A stretch of DNA of 64,000 nt from Paraburkholderia lycopersici. GTDB taxonomy: Bacteria > Pseudomonadota > Gammaproteobacteria > Burkholderiales > Burkholderiaceae. The stretch covers positions 1 through 64,000 of the forward strand of contig NZ_FMYQ01000010.1 in the NCBI RefSeq assembly GCF_900096975.1, in the 5' to 3' direction. The notes under the pieces were generated by a model. It saw nothing but the letters and a program-made list of their open reading frames with translations. It was not told where the DNA came from and ran no database searches. Positions 35,435 through 44,105 of the stretch are shown in pieces. Made by a program: the position numbers and the translations under genes. Every line of letters starts with the position of its first letter. The stretch's first letter is position 1.

Positions 35435-36286
35435 TCAGGCCGCCAACGCGGGTTGCAGCGCGCCCACGAGCGCTTCGGCGAACGTCGCGAGCGGCATGGG
35501 GATGCGGGTGATTCGCAGTTCCTGGAGGAAGCGCGCTTCCATGCGGGTCGGCTCGTCGGGCAGCACCGCCCAGTGCGTGTCCGACGAACGCTTCATGATC
35601 TGGCGGGCGAAGCTGCGCGCGAGCTGGTCGTCGAAGCGGCAACCGAGAAAGAGAAAGCTGCGCCCGCTGCGCCAGGTCTGCACGGCCGGTGGAATCGGCG
35701 TCTGGATGTCGATTTCGGTCAGGACCTCTACATAGTCGCTGTCCGACACGAGATAGTTGGCCGCCGGAGCGTGGGCGCCGATCGGCTTGTAGAGCAGCGC
35801 CCCTGCCGCGGGCACGTCGTCGAGCGGCACGCCCGTTGCGTCGTAGGCGCCGAACCACTGCCCGAAGTGCTCCGACTGCGAAAGCCCCTGCACCTGCGCC
35901 CACTGACCGGCGGCACGCGCATGCTCCAGCGCCGTGGCGAACGTGTCGTCGTACCAGCAGTCGACGTACAGACCCGCGCCGCTCGTGGCTAGCGCCCGGT
36001 GCAACGCCGACGGCGTCGGCACCGTGCCGAACGCTTCGTTCATGATGCTCACCACCGACTTGCGGTGCTTGAAGTTCTCGATGAACTGGGCGGCCTGCGT
36101 AAGCCGGTTGCGGATCTTGTGCGGCACGCTCACCTTCGCGGTCATGATCTGCGCGAGCGCGTCGGGCGTCGTCGGCACGCGGGCCTCGGGGCAAAGCGCG
36201 AGCATGCCCGGGCCGAGATAGGGAATGACGCTGCCGCTGCCGATCTGGCGCGCGATGCTGTCGATGGAAGCCGGAGAAAGGCTCAT
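35435..36286 (-). CDS. SIR2-like domain protein of the nif region
   Basis: The 283-residue protein resembles SIR2-like (SIR2_2-type) NAD-binding proteins: SVIPYLGPGMLAL in place of the usual GAG-type loop, GALLYKPIGAHAPAANYLVS where a KLHG motif would stand, DSDYVEVL, and SFLFLGCRFDDQLARSFARQ. The catalytic histidine expected in HG is not in place, so NAD-consuming activity is uncertain. It starts 12 bp after the DegT-like gene and is probably cotranscribed from nifB. Its role in nitrogen fixation is not described as far as I know. Confidence 0.7.
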   Translation of the reverse strand: MSLSPASIDSIARQIGSGSVIPYLGPGMLALCPEARVPTTPDALAQIMTAKVSVPHKIRNRLTQAAQFIENFKHRKSVVSIMNEAFGTVPTPSALHRALATSGAGLYVDCWYDDTFATALEHARAAGQWAQVQGLSQSEHFGQWFGAYDATGVPLDDVPAAGALLYKPIGAHAPAANYLVSDSDYVEVLTEIDIQTPIPPAVQTWRSGRSFLFLGCRFDDQLARSFARQIMKRSSDTHWAVLPDEPTRMEARFLQELRITRIPMPLATFAEALVGALQPALAA

Positions 36287-36298
36287 GAATCGGATACC

Positions 36299-37462
36299 TC
36301 AGAGATAAATGGCGGCCCCCGCGCCGACGTTGGTCGCGGTGTCCTTCAATGTCTTGACGATGTACCTGACCTGGTCCGCGTCGAGCTGCGTGTGCAGCGG
36401 CAACGCGAGCGCCCGGTCGCCGATGCGCTCCGTGTCGGGTAGCGAGCCGCGCCTGCGCCCGATCGCGTCGGCGGCGCTCATGTAGTGGAACTGCTCGTGT
36501 AGCGGATGGCTGTAGGCCGCCGTTTCGATGCCGCAAGCCTTCAGGTCGTCGATCATCTGTGCGCGCGCGCTCTGGGTGAAACGCTTACCGAGATGCACGA
36601 CGTAGAGCATCCAGTGCACTTCCTCGACGTCCTCCGCAAGATACGGCGGCTTGATGCCCTCGAAGCTCTGCATCGCTTCGTGATACCAGGCCTCCACCTG
36701 CTTGCGCTGCGTGAGCCGCTCGTCGAGCCCTACCATCTGCGCCAGGCCGAGCGCGGCCGTCAGCTCGCTCATGCCCGCCTGCAGCGGCACGCGCGCGCCC
36801 ACCGAAACCGACTCGCGATCCGCGATCCGGCGTTTGCGCAGGTAGCGCAACTCGTAGGCGAGGCTATCGTCGTCGGTGACGATCATCCCGCCTTCCCCCG
36901 CGCACAAGGCCGAGGGGGCCGAGAAGTCGAACACCGAGACGTCGCCGAACGACCCGACGCTGCGCCCCCTGTAACGCGAGCCGAGCGCTTCGGTGCTGTC
37001 CTCGATCAGCCGCAGACCGTGCGCATCGGCCAGTTCGCGCAGCGGTCCCCAGGCCGCCGGATGCCCGTTGGTGTTGCCCGCGAGGATCGCGCGCGTGCGC
37101 GGGCCGATCTTCTGCTGCGCCTTCGCGGCGTCCAGGCAGCCGCTCCAGTAGTCGATGTCGGCGAACACCGGCGTCGCGCCGGCCAGCGTGATCGCCTGCG
37201 CAACCTGGTGCCACGTGTGCGATGCGCAGATCACTTCGTCGCCTGCACCGATGCCGAGCGCGCGCAGCGCTATCCACGTGCCGAGCGTGCCGCTCGCCAC
37301 GGCGACCGCATGAGCGCGTCCGCTCCAGCCCGCGAACGCGGTCTCGAACGAATCGAGCATTGGCCCATCGCTCCAGCGCGAGGATTGCAGCACGGCCTGG
37401 ACGAGCTCGATCTCGCGCGCACCGCAGGCCGGCTCGCTCAACGCGATCTCATCGATCTCCAT
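36299..37462 (-). CDS. DegT/DnrJ/EryC1/StrS-like protein lacking the PLP lysine
   Basis: The 387-residue protein has the fold-type-I architecture of the DegT family: VAVASGTLGTWIALRALGIG, DEVICASHTWHQVAQAI, ATPVFADID, the cofactor aspartate in IEDSTEALGSRYRGR (Asp155), and a C-terminal SHPLHEQFHY block. Where the family has a Schiff-base lysine (FxxxK...GEGG), this protein reads FSAPSALCAGEGG, so Ser184 replaces Lys. It is thus probably not an ordinary aminotransferase; loss of activity or use of PMP, as in some DegT dehydratases, are possible. It overlaps the small gene before it by 14 nt and is followed by the SIR2-like gene. Confidence 0.85.
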   Translation of the reverse strand: MEIDEIALSEPACGAREIELVQAVLQSSRWSDGPMLDSFETAFAGWSGRAHAVAVASGTLGTWIALRALGIGAGDEVICASHTWHQVAQAITLAGATPVFADIDYWSGCLDAAKAQQKIGPRTRAILAGNTNGHPAAWGPLRELADAHGLRLIEDSTEALGSRYRGRSVGSFGDVSVFDFSAPSALCAGEGGMIVTDDDSLAYELRYLRKRRIADRESVSVGARVPLQAGMSELTAALGLAQMVGLDERLTQRKQVEAWYHEAMQSFEGIKPPYLAEDVEEVHWMLYVVHLGKRFTQSARAQMIDDLKACGIETAAYSHPLHEQFHYMSAADAIGRRRGSLPDTERIGDRALALPLHTQLDADQVRYIVKTLKDTATNVGAGAAIYL

Positions 37463-37730
37463 GAGGGGCCCCGTCTTCGGTGAAGATCACCATGTCGGCC
37501 TCGCTCGCCTGCGCCGTCACGGAAACGCACATCCCTTCCGACGTCGCGAAATAGACGCGTCGCCCGGCAAATTCGAACACCGGCGTTTCATCGCGCATTT
37601 CAACGGCGCTGATGCGCATGACGCGCACGCCCGGATAGCGCCTGCGCCAGCTCGCTGCCGCGTCGGGCAGCGTTGGCGAGGTGCGAATCAACTCGGTCAT
37701 GACATCGACCTGATCGGCAGCGAGCGCCAT
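37449..37730 (-). CDS. Unknown small protein between nifT and the DegT-like gene
   Basis: The 93-residue protein starts MALAADQVDVMTELIRTSPT at ATG 37730, preceded by GGGGAGGA. It contains DAAASWRRRYPGVRVMRI and FAGRRVYFATSEGMC and has one cysteine. It starts 2 bp before the end of nifT and overlaps the DegT-like gene. I recognise no family with confidence. Tight packing shows that it is translated with its neighbours. Confidence 0.65.
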   Translation of the reverse strand: MALAADQVDVMTELIRTSPTLPDAAASWRRRYPGVRVMRISAVEMRDETPVFEFAGRRVYFATSEGMCVSVTAQASEADMVIFTEDGAPHGDR

Positions 37731-37731
37731 G

Positions 37732-37950
37732 TCAGTCCTCCCCGCCCGCCACGCGGCGGGCCTCCACGGTGATCGGCAGCGCGGTGTCCGCCGCCATCTC
37801 GGGCAACTCCAGCCGCCAGCCGTTCGCGAGCGTGACGAGCCCGCCCCACATCTGCGGACGCGCGATCGAGACGATCGGCTCTTCGAGGTCCTTCTTGGGC
37901 ACATAGGCGCTCAATGTGCCTTTGCTGTCCTTGCGGATCATGACTTTCAC
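37732..37950 (-). CDS. nifT: NifT/FixU protein
   Basis: The 72-residue protein starts at GTG 37950 (AGGAG 8 nt upstream): V-K-V-MIRKDSKGTLSAYVPKKD, then LEEPIVSIARPQMWGG and GWRLELPEMA, as in NifT. Nitrogen-fixation clusters regularly carry it, but its function is undefined; mutants of other species show little phenotype. It is placed between nifS and the small unknown gene, away from nifHDK. Confidence 0.93.
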   Translation of the reverse strand: MKVMIRKDSKGTLSAYVPKKDLEEPIVSIARPQMWGGLVTLANGWRLELPEMAADTALPITVEARRVAGGED

Positions 37951-37979
37951 GACGGAAGCTCCTGGGTTCGTGTGGAAAT

Positions 37980-39131
37980 TCAGGCCGCGTGGGCGGCATC
38001 GTTTTCGAGAAGCGGGGCGAGCAAAGGCGGCAACGTCGCCAGCAGGTATTCGATGTCGCGCGCCGTGGTCGCTTCGCCGAGCGAGAGGCGAACGGCGGCG
38101 AGTGCGTCGTCGCGCGGCACGCCCATCGCGGCGAGCACATGTGAAGGCTCGCTGCCTCCCGACGAGCAGGCCGCGCCGGACGACGCGCACACGCCCAGTT
38201 GTTCGAGACGCTGAAGCACGACCTCCGCGGGCAACTGCCCGAACCGCAGGTAACTGGTGCAGCCCACGCGCGGGGCGCCGGCGCCGAACACGCGCACGCC
38301 GGGCAGCGCCCGTTGCAGCCCCGCTTCGAGCGCATCGCGCAGATGCGCGACGCGCGCCGCCTTTGCTTCGACGTCGCCGAGCGCGTCGAGCGCCGCTGCG
38401 AAACCCACGATGGCGGGCAGGTTCTCGGTGCCGCCGCGGCGGTGCCGCTCCTGGCTGCCCTGCATCTGCGGCCGCAGCGCCACGCCCTGGCGCAGCAGCA
38501 ATGCGCCGATGCCCTTCGGCCCGCGCAGCTTGTGCGCCGAGAGCGAAACGGCCTCGACGCCGAGCGCCGCGAAGTCGAACGGCGCCTTGCCGATGAACTG
38601 CGTCGCATCGACGTGCATCCGCGCGCCGACCGCATGCGCGAGCGCGCGCACGTCGGCCACCGGCATCAGCACGCCCGTCTCGTTGTTCGCCGCCATCAGC
38701 GAAACGAGCCCGACATCCGCGCCGATCAGGCGCGCCGCCTCGTCGAGGTCGAGCATGCCGTCCGCGCGCACGCCGATGAAATCCACCGGCACGCCCTGGG
38801 CGGCCAGCACCCGCGCGAGCGCGAGGTGCCCCGCATGCTCGACCGCGCTGAATACGATACGGGGACGGCCTGCCTCCCGCGCGGCCGCATGCAGGCCGAG
38901 CACGGCGAGATGGTTGGCTTCGGTTGCGCCGCTCGTGAAGATCGCCTCGGACGGCTTGCAGCCCAGCGCGCGCGCGACGCTCGCCCGAGCCGCCGCGAGC
39001 GCGCGCTTTGCCTGCTGCCCGAGCGGATGCTGCGACGAGGCGTTGGCCCAGCCGTCGGTCATCGTGGCCAGCATGGCCTGCACGACGCCCGGCGCGGGGG
39101 GCGTGGTCGCGTTGTGGTCGAGGTAGATCAT
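37980..39131 (-). CDS. nifS: Cysteine desulfurase NifS
   Basis: The 383-residue PLP enzyme supplies sulfur for nitrogenase clusters. It shows MIYLDHNATTPPAPGVVQAM, the PLP lysine in SLSAHKLRGPKGIG, RRGGTENLPAIVGFA and the catalytic cysteine loop CASSGAACSSGGSEPSHVL near residue 320. ATG 39131 has GGAG 7 nt upstream; ATG 39143 is an alternative. It is complete, unlike the desulfurase fragment at 46388. No nifU is nearby. Confidence 0.94.
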   Translation of the reverse strand: MIYLDHNATTPPAPGVVQAMLATMTDGWANASSQHPLGQQAKRALAAARASVARALGCKPSEAIFTSGATEANHLAVLGLHAAAREAGRPRIVFSAVEHAGHLALARVLAAQGVPVDFIGVRADGMLDLDEAARLIGADVGLVSLMAANNETGVLMPVADVRALAHAVGARMHVDATQFIGKAPFDFAALGVEAVSLSAHKLRGPKGIGALLLRQGVALRPQMQGSQERHRRGGTENLPAIVGFAAALDALGDVEAKAARVAHLRDALEAGLQRALPGVRVFGAGAPRVGCTSYLRFGQLPAEVVLQRLEQLGVCASSGAACSSGGSEPSHVLAAMGVPRDDALAAVRLSLGEATTARDIEYLLATLPPLLAPLLENDAAHAA

Positions 39132-39153
39132 CGCCAGCTCCATGGTTCGCGCT

Positions 39154-39561
39154 TCAAGGCCAGAAGATGCGCGCTGCGTCCACGCACAGCACGTCGAGAA
39201 GCGCAGGCAGGTCCTCGCTCGCGCACTGCTCCACCCAGCGGCGCATAGCATGGTCGCGCGCATGGAGGCGCCAGAGGCCGTCCGCGCCCCGCGCGAGCCA
39301 GGCGATATCGATCACGCCGCCAGCGGCGTCCACGTTGCGCGAGCAGCAGGGGCTTTCGATCCTGTACCCTTGCGGCTCGCGCGCGACCCTCGGGTGCACG
39401 TAGCGATAGCGCACCCGGTTGCGCAACGCGCGCCCGATCTGGTGCCACGTGAAATCCGCCACCGGCGCGGCGCCGGCCAGCGCCGGCGGTCCCGGCGGGG
39501 CCCTGCGTGCGTCCTGTGCGCCGCGGCCAGCGCCGGCGCCTGGTGTCGTGAGCGTCGTCAT
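39154..39561 (-). CDS. DUF3024-like protein
   Basis: The 135-residue protein has an Ala/Gly/Pro-rich N-terminus and a core VRYRYVHPRVAREPQGYRIE, SPCCSRNVDAAGGVIDIAWL and DGLWRLHARDHAMRRWVEQC. I recall the CCSRN core from DUF3024 proteins near nif genes. The paired cysteines could bind metal. Its ATG overlaps the NifZ-like stop (ATGA), and it lies 22 bp before nifS. Function unknown. Confidence 0.72.
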   Translation of the reverse strand: MTTLTTPGAGAGRGAQDARRAPPGPPALAGAAPVADFTWHQIGRALRNRVRYRYVHPRVAREPQGYRIESPCCSRNVDAAGGVIDIAWLARGADGLWRLHARDHAMRRWVEQCASEDLPALLDVLCVDAARIFWP

Positions 39562-39836
39562 GGGCGCACCTCGTCTTCTTCTGGCAGCAGCCCTGCCGGG
39601 ACGGGCGCGATCTCGTCCTCGGTGCAGCCGATCACCTGCCTGCCGAATTCGACGAGGTACACCGGCTCGCCGGTCTCGACCACCTGCCCCACATTGACGA
39701 TCTCGCCGAGCACGCCGGCCGTCACCAGACACTCGCCGTCGCCGCGCCCGGGGTAGCTGCCGTCGTTGCAAAGGTCGTCCAGCGCGACGACTCGCATGCC
39801 CCACGAGTAGGCCGGCTGGATGGGTTCGATGCTCAT
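39558..39836 (-). CDS. Short NifZ-domain protein (second NifZ)
   Basis: The 92-residue protein consists of one NifZ domain: GMRVVALDDLCNDGSYPGRG, GVLGEIVNVGQVVETGEPVY and LVEFGRQVIGCTEDEIAPV. NifZ takes part in maturation of the second P-cluster of the MoFe protein. This shorter copy overlaps the longer nifZ by 4 nt. Duplicate NifZ-domain genes side by side suggest divided roles (inference). Confidence 0.85.
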   Translation of the reverse strand: MSIEPIQPAYSWGMRVVALDDLCNDGSYPGRGDGECLVTAGVLGEIVNVGQVVETGEPVYLVEFGRQVIGCTEDEIAPVPAGLLPEEDEVRP

Positions 39837-40276
39837 TCAGGTACCTCCCCCATATGGCACGCGGGCGCGGCTTCCCCTGTCCCGCCGCCCGCCTTTTCGC
39901 CGGTTTCGTCGCCAGCGTCTTCGTCCGCCTCGCGCACGCCCGCCCCGATCTTGCCCAGCGCCGCGGCGCGCTCACCGAGACCTGCCAGCACGTCCTCCGG
40001 CAGATTGTCGAGGGTGCACAGTTCCTTGGCGCGCATACCGACCCGGCACCCGCTTTCGACAAAGTCCACCGCGTAGATGTAGAACTGCTGCAGGAACGTG
40101 TTGATGCTGACGACGTAGCCGACGTCGCCCCTGTTCACGAGCACCTCGCCGATATCCTTGCCGGTATAAGTGCCGTCGTTGCGGATCACCGAGCGGGCGA
40201 TCACGCGTTCGCCGAAGCCGAAGCGCGGCGGGAAGGCGATCTCGATCGCGTCGTCGTCGCGGCTGATGTCACCCAT
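39833..40276 (-). CDS. nifZ: NifZ, P-cluster maturation factor
   Basis: The 147-residue protein has the NifZ domain in its first 95 residues: RVIARSVIRNDGTYTGKDIG, EVLVNRGDVGYVVSINTFLQ and YAVDFVESGCRVGMRAKEL. An acidic, Gly-rich, probably disordered tail follows. Length is normal for NifZ. ATG 40276 has CAGGAG upstream and overlaps the LRV gene end by 8 nt. Confidence 0.92.
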   Translation of the reverse strand: MGDISRDDDAIEIAFPPRFGFGERVIARSVIRNDGTYTGKDIGEVLVNRGDVGYVVSINTFLQQFYIYAVDFVESGCRVGMRAKELCTLDNLPEDVLAGLGERAAALGKIGAGVREADEDAGDETGEKAGGGTGEAAPACHMGEVPE

Positions 40277-41108
40277 GACGCGCTCCTGCAAAAGGCTGCG
40301 CCGCGCCACCGGGCGTGCTGGCGAGCGGCCTTGCGCCGCTGCGCTGTTCGGCGACTGCGCGCACCTCTTCGTCCGGGTCGGATAGAAGCGGCGCCAGCGT
40401 GTGAGGCTGGGCGCGCTGCGCGGCCTCCCAGCGCACGCGCCAGTCGGCGTCGTGGAAATAGCGCATCAGGAGCGCGGGCGGCAGGCGTGCCGCCACGACG
40501 CGCCTCACTTCCGCTTCCGCGTCGTCGGCCATGCGCAGCAGCGCCGGCATTTCGATGCGCTCCGCGACGCGCATCCTCACCACGCGGTCCGGGTCGCTCG
40601 CCATCAGCGGCAGCAGTGCCGCAGGCAGGCGGCGCGCCACCCATTCGCGCACGCCGTAATCGGGGTCCGCGCGCAGACGGGCCAGCGCAGCCGGTTCGAG
40701 CCGCTGCGCGACGCGAATCCGCACCTCGCGGTGCGGGTCGCCGGTCATGCGCGCGAGGTGTGCCTGAGGCAGCCTCAGCGCGATCTGAAGCCGGACGGTT
40801 TCGTCGGGATCGTCGATCAGCGCGGGCAGCCTGAATACGTCGGCATGGCGCGCGGCGATCGCGCGCACCTCGAAATAGGGATGATCCAGATGGGCATTGC
40901 CCAGCTCGGGGTGCCAGCGGAAGAAGCGGTCGATGCGCCGCGCGTACGCGTCCTGCATGCAGGCATGGCCCGGCTCGCACCCGGCCTCCTCAGGCAGCGC
41001 TCGCAGCGCGCAATGCTCGCAGGCCGGGCAGTCGACCTGCCCGCCTTGCCAGTGAAGCGGCGGGATGTCTCCGGACGACGCACGCGGCGCGGCGCGGCGC
41101 GCGTTCAT
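40269..41108 (-). CDS. 4Fe-4S LRV (leucine-rich repeat variant) protein
   Basis: The 279-residue protein starts with a cysteine cluster, CPACEHCALRALPEEAGCEP plus HAC (Cys27, 30, 33, 44, 50), a small [4Fe-4S] domain. Seven or eight LRV/HEAT-like repeats of about 24 residues follow (for example VRLQIALRLPQAHLARMTGD, VRIRVAQRLEPAALARLRAD, VRMRVAERIEMPALLRMADD). The Azotobacter LRV protein encoded among nif genes has the same design; its role is unknown. It overlaps the TPR gene by 4 nt (ATGA). Confidence 0.92.
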   Translation of the reverse strand: MNARRAAPRASSGDIPPLHWQGGQVDCPACEHCALRALPEEAGCEPGHACMQDAYARRIDRFFRWHPELGNAHLDHPYFEVRAIAARHADVFRLPALIDDPDETVRLQIALRLPQAHLARMTGDPHREVRIRVAQRLEPAALARLRADPDYGVREWVARRLPAALLPLMASDPDRVVRMRVAERIEMPALLRMADDAEAEVRRVVAARLPPALLMRYFHDADWRVRWEAAQRAQPHTLAPLLSDPDEEVRAVAEQRSGARPLASTPGGAAQPFAGARHG

Positions 41109-41689
41109 GGCTGCACCGCCCAGCCGCGCGCCGGATACGCGCTCGGCGACGCGCCCGCGCCGTCGTCGTCCACGTCGCCCTCGCGGCGCGCCAGGACGTG
41201 CAGCAGCACGGCGCTGCCGACCTGGTCTTCCGGATCGAGGCGGCGCAACTCGTCGAGCCGCCTGCGCGCCGACTCCAGTTCGCCAAGGCGCATGTGCAGA
41301 TACGCGAGGCCCTTCAGCGTGAAGAGGTAGAACCGCACGGCTGCGTCGTAGCGCACGGCGTCGCGCGGCGGCGGCTCGACACCGAAGCCTGCGCCGAGCA
41401 CCGTCCGCACGATCGAGAGCGCGCCCTCGCCGACGGCGCGCGCCTCTGCCAGGCGATGGCCATAGAAGTAGAAGCGGTACAGCGCGATCAGCGGCACCGG
41501 ATGACCCGGCGCGGCGGCGCGCGCCCGCTCCAGCAGCGCGAGCGCCTCGCCCGGCCGCTCGCGCAGCCGGCCCGCGTCGGCGACCCGTTCCGCCGCTTCG
41601 GGCGCCAGCCCGCCGCCGAGCGCCGCTTGCGCGAAGTCGGCAAGCGCGTCGTCGATGGCTTCGGCGTTGGGCGTCAGGCGCTGTGTCAT
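41105..41689 (-). CDS. TPR-like nif-linked protein (paralogue of the gene at 56385)
   Basis: The 194-residue protein has helical repeat units PGEALALLERARAAAPGHPV, PLIALYRFYFYGHRLAEARA and VRFYLFTLKGLAYLHMRLGE, LDELRRLDPEDQVGSAVLLH. The last two match the protein encoded at 56385-56873 almost position by position, so the two genes are paralogues at opposite ends of the nif-fix region. It probably binds other proteins. ATG 41689 lies 14 bp after the A-type carrier gene. Confidence 0.82.
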   Translation of the reverse strand: MTQRLTPNAEAIDDALADFAQAALGGGLAPEAAERVADAGRLRERPGEALALLERARAAAPGHPVPLIALYRFYFYGHRLAEARAVGEGALSIVRTVLGAGFGVEPPPRDAVRYDAAVRFYLFTLKGLAYLHMRLGELESARRRLDELRRLDPEDQVGSAVLLHVLARREGDVDDDGAGASPSAYPARGWAVQP

Positions 41690-41703
41690 GGTGCCGGTCC
41701 GCT

Positions 41704-42108
41704 TCACGACGCCCGAGGCGGCAGCGGGGGGCGTCCGCGCCCGATCGCGCCCACCTCGATGCGCGCGACACCCTGCTCGCTCGCGCCCGAGCTGCTGCAG
41801 GCGCACGGCGCCTGGTTCGGGTTCGCGAACGTGAGACCCGACTGCGTCGGTGTGTCGACGACGTCGATCGTCACGCCGTCGAGCAGCAAGCGGCTCTCCG
41901 CCGGCAGGAAAAGGCGCAGGCCGTTGACCTCCACGGTCTGCTCGCCCGGCTGCGGCGCGGCTTCGGCGCTGAATTCGGCGTGATATCCCGAACAGCCGCC
42001 GGGACTCACAAGCAGACGAAAACCAGCGCCGGCCGGCAACCCGGAAAAGCGCACGATGCGGCGCATGAACTTCTCGGCAGCGGCCGTGACGGTGAGATTG
42101 GGCAGCAT
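41704..42108 (-). CDS. A-type Fe-S carrier (IscA/HesB family), nifB-linked
   Basis: The 134-residue protein has the A-type fold: MLPNLTVTAAAEKFMRRIVR, GFRLLVSPGGCSGYHAEFSA with the first cysteine, and ANPNQAPCACSSS with the C-x-C pair. A-type proteins carry Fe-S clusters to targets. It differs from the two A-type carriers at 47025 and 47411 and follows fdxN by 70 bp, as in many nif clusters where it is called nif-IscA. Confidence 0.88.
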   Translation of the reverse strand: MLPNLTVTAAAEKFMRRIVRFSGLPAGAGFRLLVSPGGCSGYHAEFSAEAAPQPGEQTVEVNGLRLFLPAESRLLLDGVTIDVVDTPTQSGLTFANPNQAPCACSSSGASEQGVARIEVGAIGRGRPPLPPRAS

Positions 42109-42178
42109 GATGCGGATCTTCTCCAGTTGTGCAGTCGGATGAGCGCCCGCAGGCGCAATGCGCGGCTCGCGCCGGTAC

Positions 42179-42373
42179 TCAGGCCTGGACGATGCAGCCG
42201 TCCACCGGGCACACCGCCACGCACTGCGGGCTGTCGAAGTGTCCTTCGCACTCCGTACATTTCTTCGGGTCGATCGTGAATACCCCGCCTTTCTCGCTGA
42301 TGGCGACGTTCGGGCACTCGGGCTCGCATGCCGAGCAGCCGGTGCAGGTCGAGGCAATGATCTTCAGGGCCAT
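42179..42373 (-). CDS. fdxN: FdxN-type 2x[4Fe-4S] ferredoxin
   Basis: The 64-residue ferredoxin has [12 protein letters not shown] and [20 protein letters not shown], the second motif with the longer loop typical of the FdxN/nif ferredoxins. FdxN is found directly after nifB in many diazotrophs and serves NifB cofactor synthesis or nitrogenase electron supply. It lies 69 bp after nifB. Confidence 0.95.
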   Translation of the reverse strand: MALKIIASTCTGCSACEPECPNVAISEKGGVFTIDPKKCTECEGHFDSPQCVAVCPVDGCIVQA

Positions 42374-42442
42374 GGGGATACTCCTTGAAATAATGGTCGG
42401 GATGACTCGGGCCCCACGGGCATGCCCGCGCGGCCCGCCTGC

Positions 42443-44044
42443 TCATGCAGCCGTGTCTGCGGCCGAACCCGTGAACGCGCCCTGCCGGATCGCGGCGTCG
42501 CCGCGGTCCTCGTGTACGATCGCGCCGCTGGCGATGCGGCCTCGGTAATCGTTGAACCACGCGAGCGCCGCTTTCTCGATGAACTCGCCGACGTACCGGT
42601 CCACCGGCTCGATCCCGGCCTGGGATAGCTCGTCGCGCGGACACGCGCCGATCTTCGCGACCAGCACCGCGTGGCAATCGTTGATCGCACGCACGACCGA
42701 CGGCAGTTGCTCGTCGTCGCCATAGCCGCCCTGGCAGTACAGGTCCACGCGGCGGTGGCCGACAAAGATCGCTTCGGTTGCGCTCACCTCGAAGATCTGG
42801 AATTCGGGGACGTGCCCGAAATGCTCGTTCACGCGCCCGCCGCCCTTCGTTGCGACGGCGACCAGCACCTTCAGGTCGTCGGCCACGTCGAGCGCCTGTG
42901 CGGCGGCCAGCGCCTCCTGCTTCGCGGCGTGCTGCGCGTCGCGCTCGACTTCGACGCGGCGCTGATATTCGCGGCGCCGGTCGAGGTCGTACACGACTTC
43001 CATCTGCTCGATCTTGTCGAGCGTGAACTCCTCGCTGCGGTCTTCGCCGAGCAGGCCCACCGCGTCCGCGCGGCACTGCCGGCAGTGCCGCATCAGGTTC
43101 GCGCCGCCCATGCACGCGTCCTGCACGGCCTTCAGTTCCTGCGCAGTCGGGCCGCGCTGGCCGGTCAGGCCGAAGTGCGTGCCGTGCTCCGCCTCCGAAA
43201 TCAGCGGCATGATGTTGTGCAGGAACGCGCCGCGCTTCTTCACCTCGCGGTTCACCTCGATCAGGTGTTCGTCGTTGATGCCCGGGATCAGCACCGAGTT
43301 GATCTTCGTGAGCACGCCGCGCGCGGTCAGCATCTCGAGACCCTGCATCTGCCGCTCGTGCAGGATGCGCGCGGCCTCGTAGCCCGTCACGCGGCGGTGG
43401 TCCCAGAATATCCACGGATAGATCTTTTCGCCGACAGCGGGATCGACCATGTTGATGGTGATAGTCACGTGGTCGATGTTGTACTGGCAGATCTCGTCGA
43501 CGAGGTCCGGCAATGCGAGTCCGTTGGTGGACAGGCACAGCTTGATGTCGGGAGCCTGTTCCTGAAGCATCCGGAACGTGTCAAAGGTCTTCTTCGGATT
43601 GGCCAGCGAATCGCCGGGGCCCGCAATGCCCAGCACGGTCATCTGCGGAATCTCGCTCGCGACCGCCACCACTTTCTTCACGGCCTGTTCGGGCGTCAGC
43701 TTCTGCGACACGACGCCGGGCCGCGACTCATTCGAGCAGTCGTACTTGCGATTGCAGTAGTTGCACTGGATATTGCAGGCCGGCGCGACCGCCACATGCA
43801 TGCGCGCGTAATGGTGATGCGCTTCTTCGGAATAGCACGGGTGATTCCTGACCTTTTCCCAGATCTCGGGCGGCATGTCGTCGGGGCCGCCGGACGAGCC
43901 GCAGCTCGCCTTGCCTGCGCCGCCTTCTGAACCGCAGCCGCCGCCTGCGACCGGCACTTCGATGGCCGCCCCCAAGGGCTTGATCTGCCCGATGCCGATA
44001 TAGGCGGCAGCGGGCAGCGGGCTGGCATTCGGGCTATCTTGCAT
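42443..44044 (-). CDS. nifB: NifB, radical SAM FeMo-cofactor precursor synthase
   Basis: The 533-residue protein makes NifB-co, the Fe8S9C core. The radical SAM triad is CNIQCNYC (Cys90, Cys94, Cys97), preceded by the accessory cluster region [16 protein letters not shown]. The later [16 protein letters not shown] holds further cluster cysteines. The last 130 residues are a NifX-like domain ([20 protein letters not shown]). GAGGAGA precedes ATG 44044. A sigma-54 promoter and a NifA site lie upstream; it heads a roughly 9.4-kb operon. Confidence 0.97.
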   Translation of the reverse strand: MQDSPNASPLPAAAYIGIGQIKPLGAAIEVPVAGGGCGSEGGAGKASCGSSGGPDDMPPEIWEKVRNHPCYSEEAHHHYARMHVAVAPACNIQCNYCNRKYDCSNESRPGVVSQKLTPEQAVKKVVAVASEIPQMTVLGIAGPGDSLANPKKTFDTFRMLQEQAPDIKLCLSTNGLALPDLVDEICQYNIDHVTITINMVDPAVGEKIYPWIFWDHRRVTGYEAARILHERQMQGLEMLTARGVLTKINSVLIPGINDEHLIEVNREVKKRGAFLHNIMPLISEAEHGTHFGLTGQRGPTAQELKAVQDACMGGANLMRHCRQCRADAVGLLGEDRSEEFTLDKIEQMEVVYDLDRRREYQRRVEVERDAQHAAKQEALAAAQALDVADDLKVLVAVATKGGGRVNEHFGHVPEFQIFEVSATEAIFVGHRRVDLYCQGGYGDDEQLPSVVRAINDCHAVLVAKIGACPRDELSQAGIEPVDRYVGEFIEKAALAWFNDYRGRIASGAIVHEDRGDAAIRQGAFTGSAADTAA

Positions 44045-44087
44045 GGACGTCTCCTCGCAACCGGGAGTGGCTACGCGGGGGGATAAA

Positions 44088-44103
44088 AGCCAGATCCATG
44101 CCA
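44088..44103 (-). promoter_or_regulatory. Sigma-54 promoter of the nifB operon
   Basis: Minus-strand TGGCATGGATCTGGCT has GG-N10-GC spacing; five of six bases of the -24 element match and the -12 is TGGC. The predicted start is about 30 nt before the nifB ATG. Confidence 0.78.
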
Positions 44104-44105
44104 CG

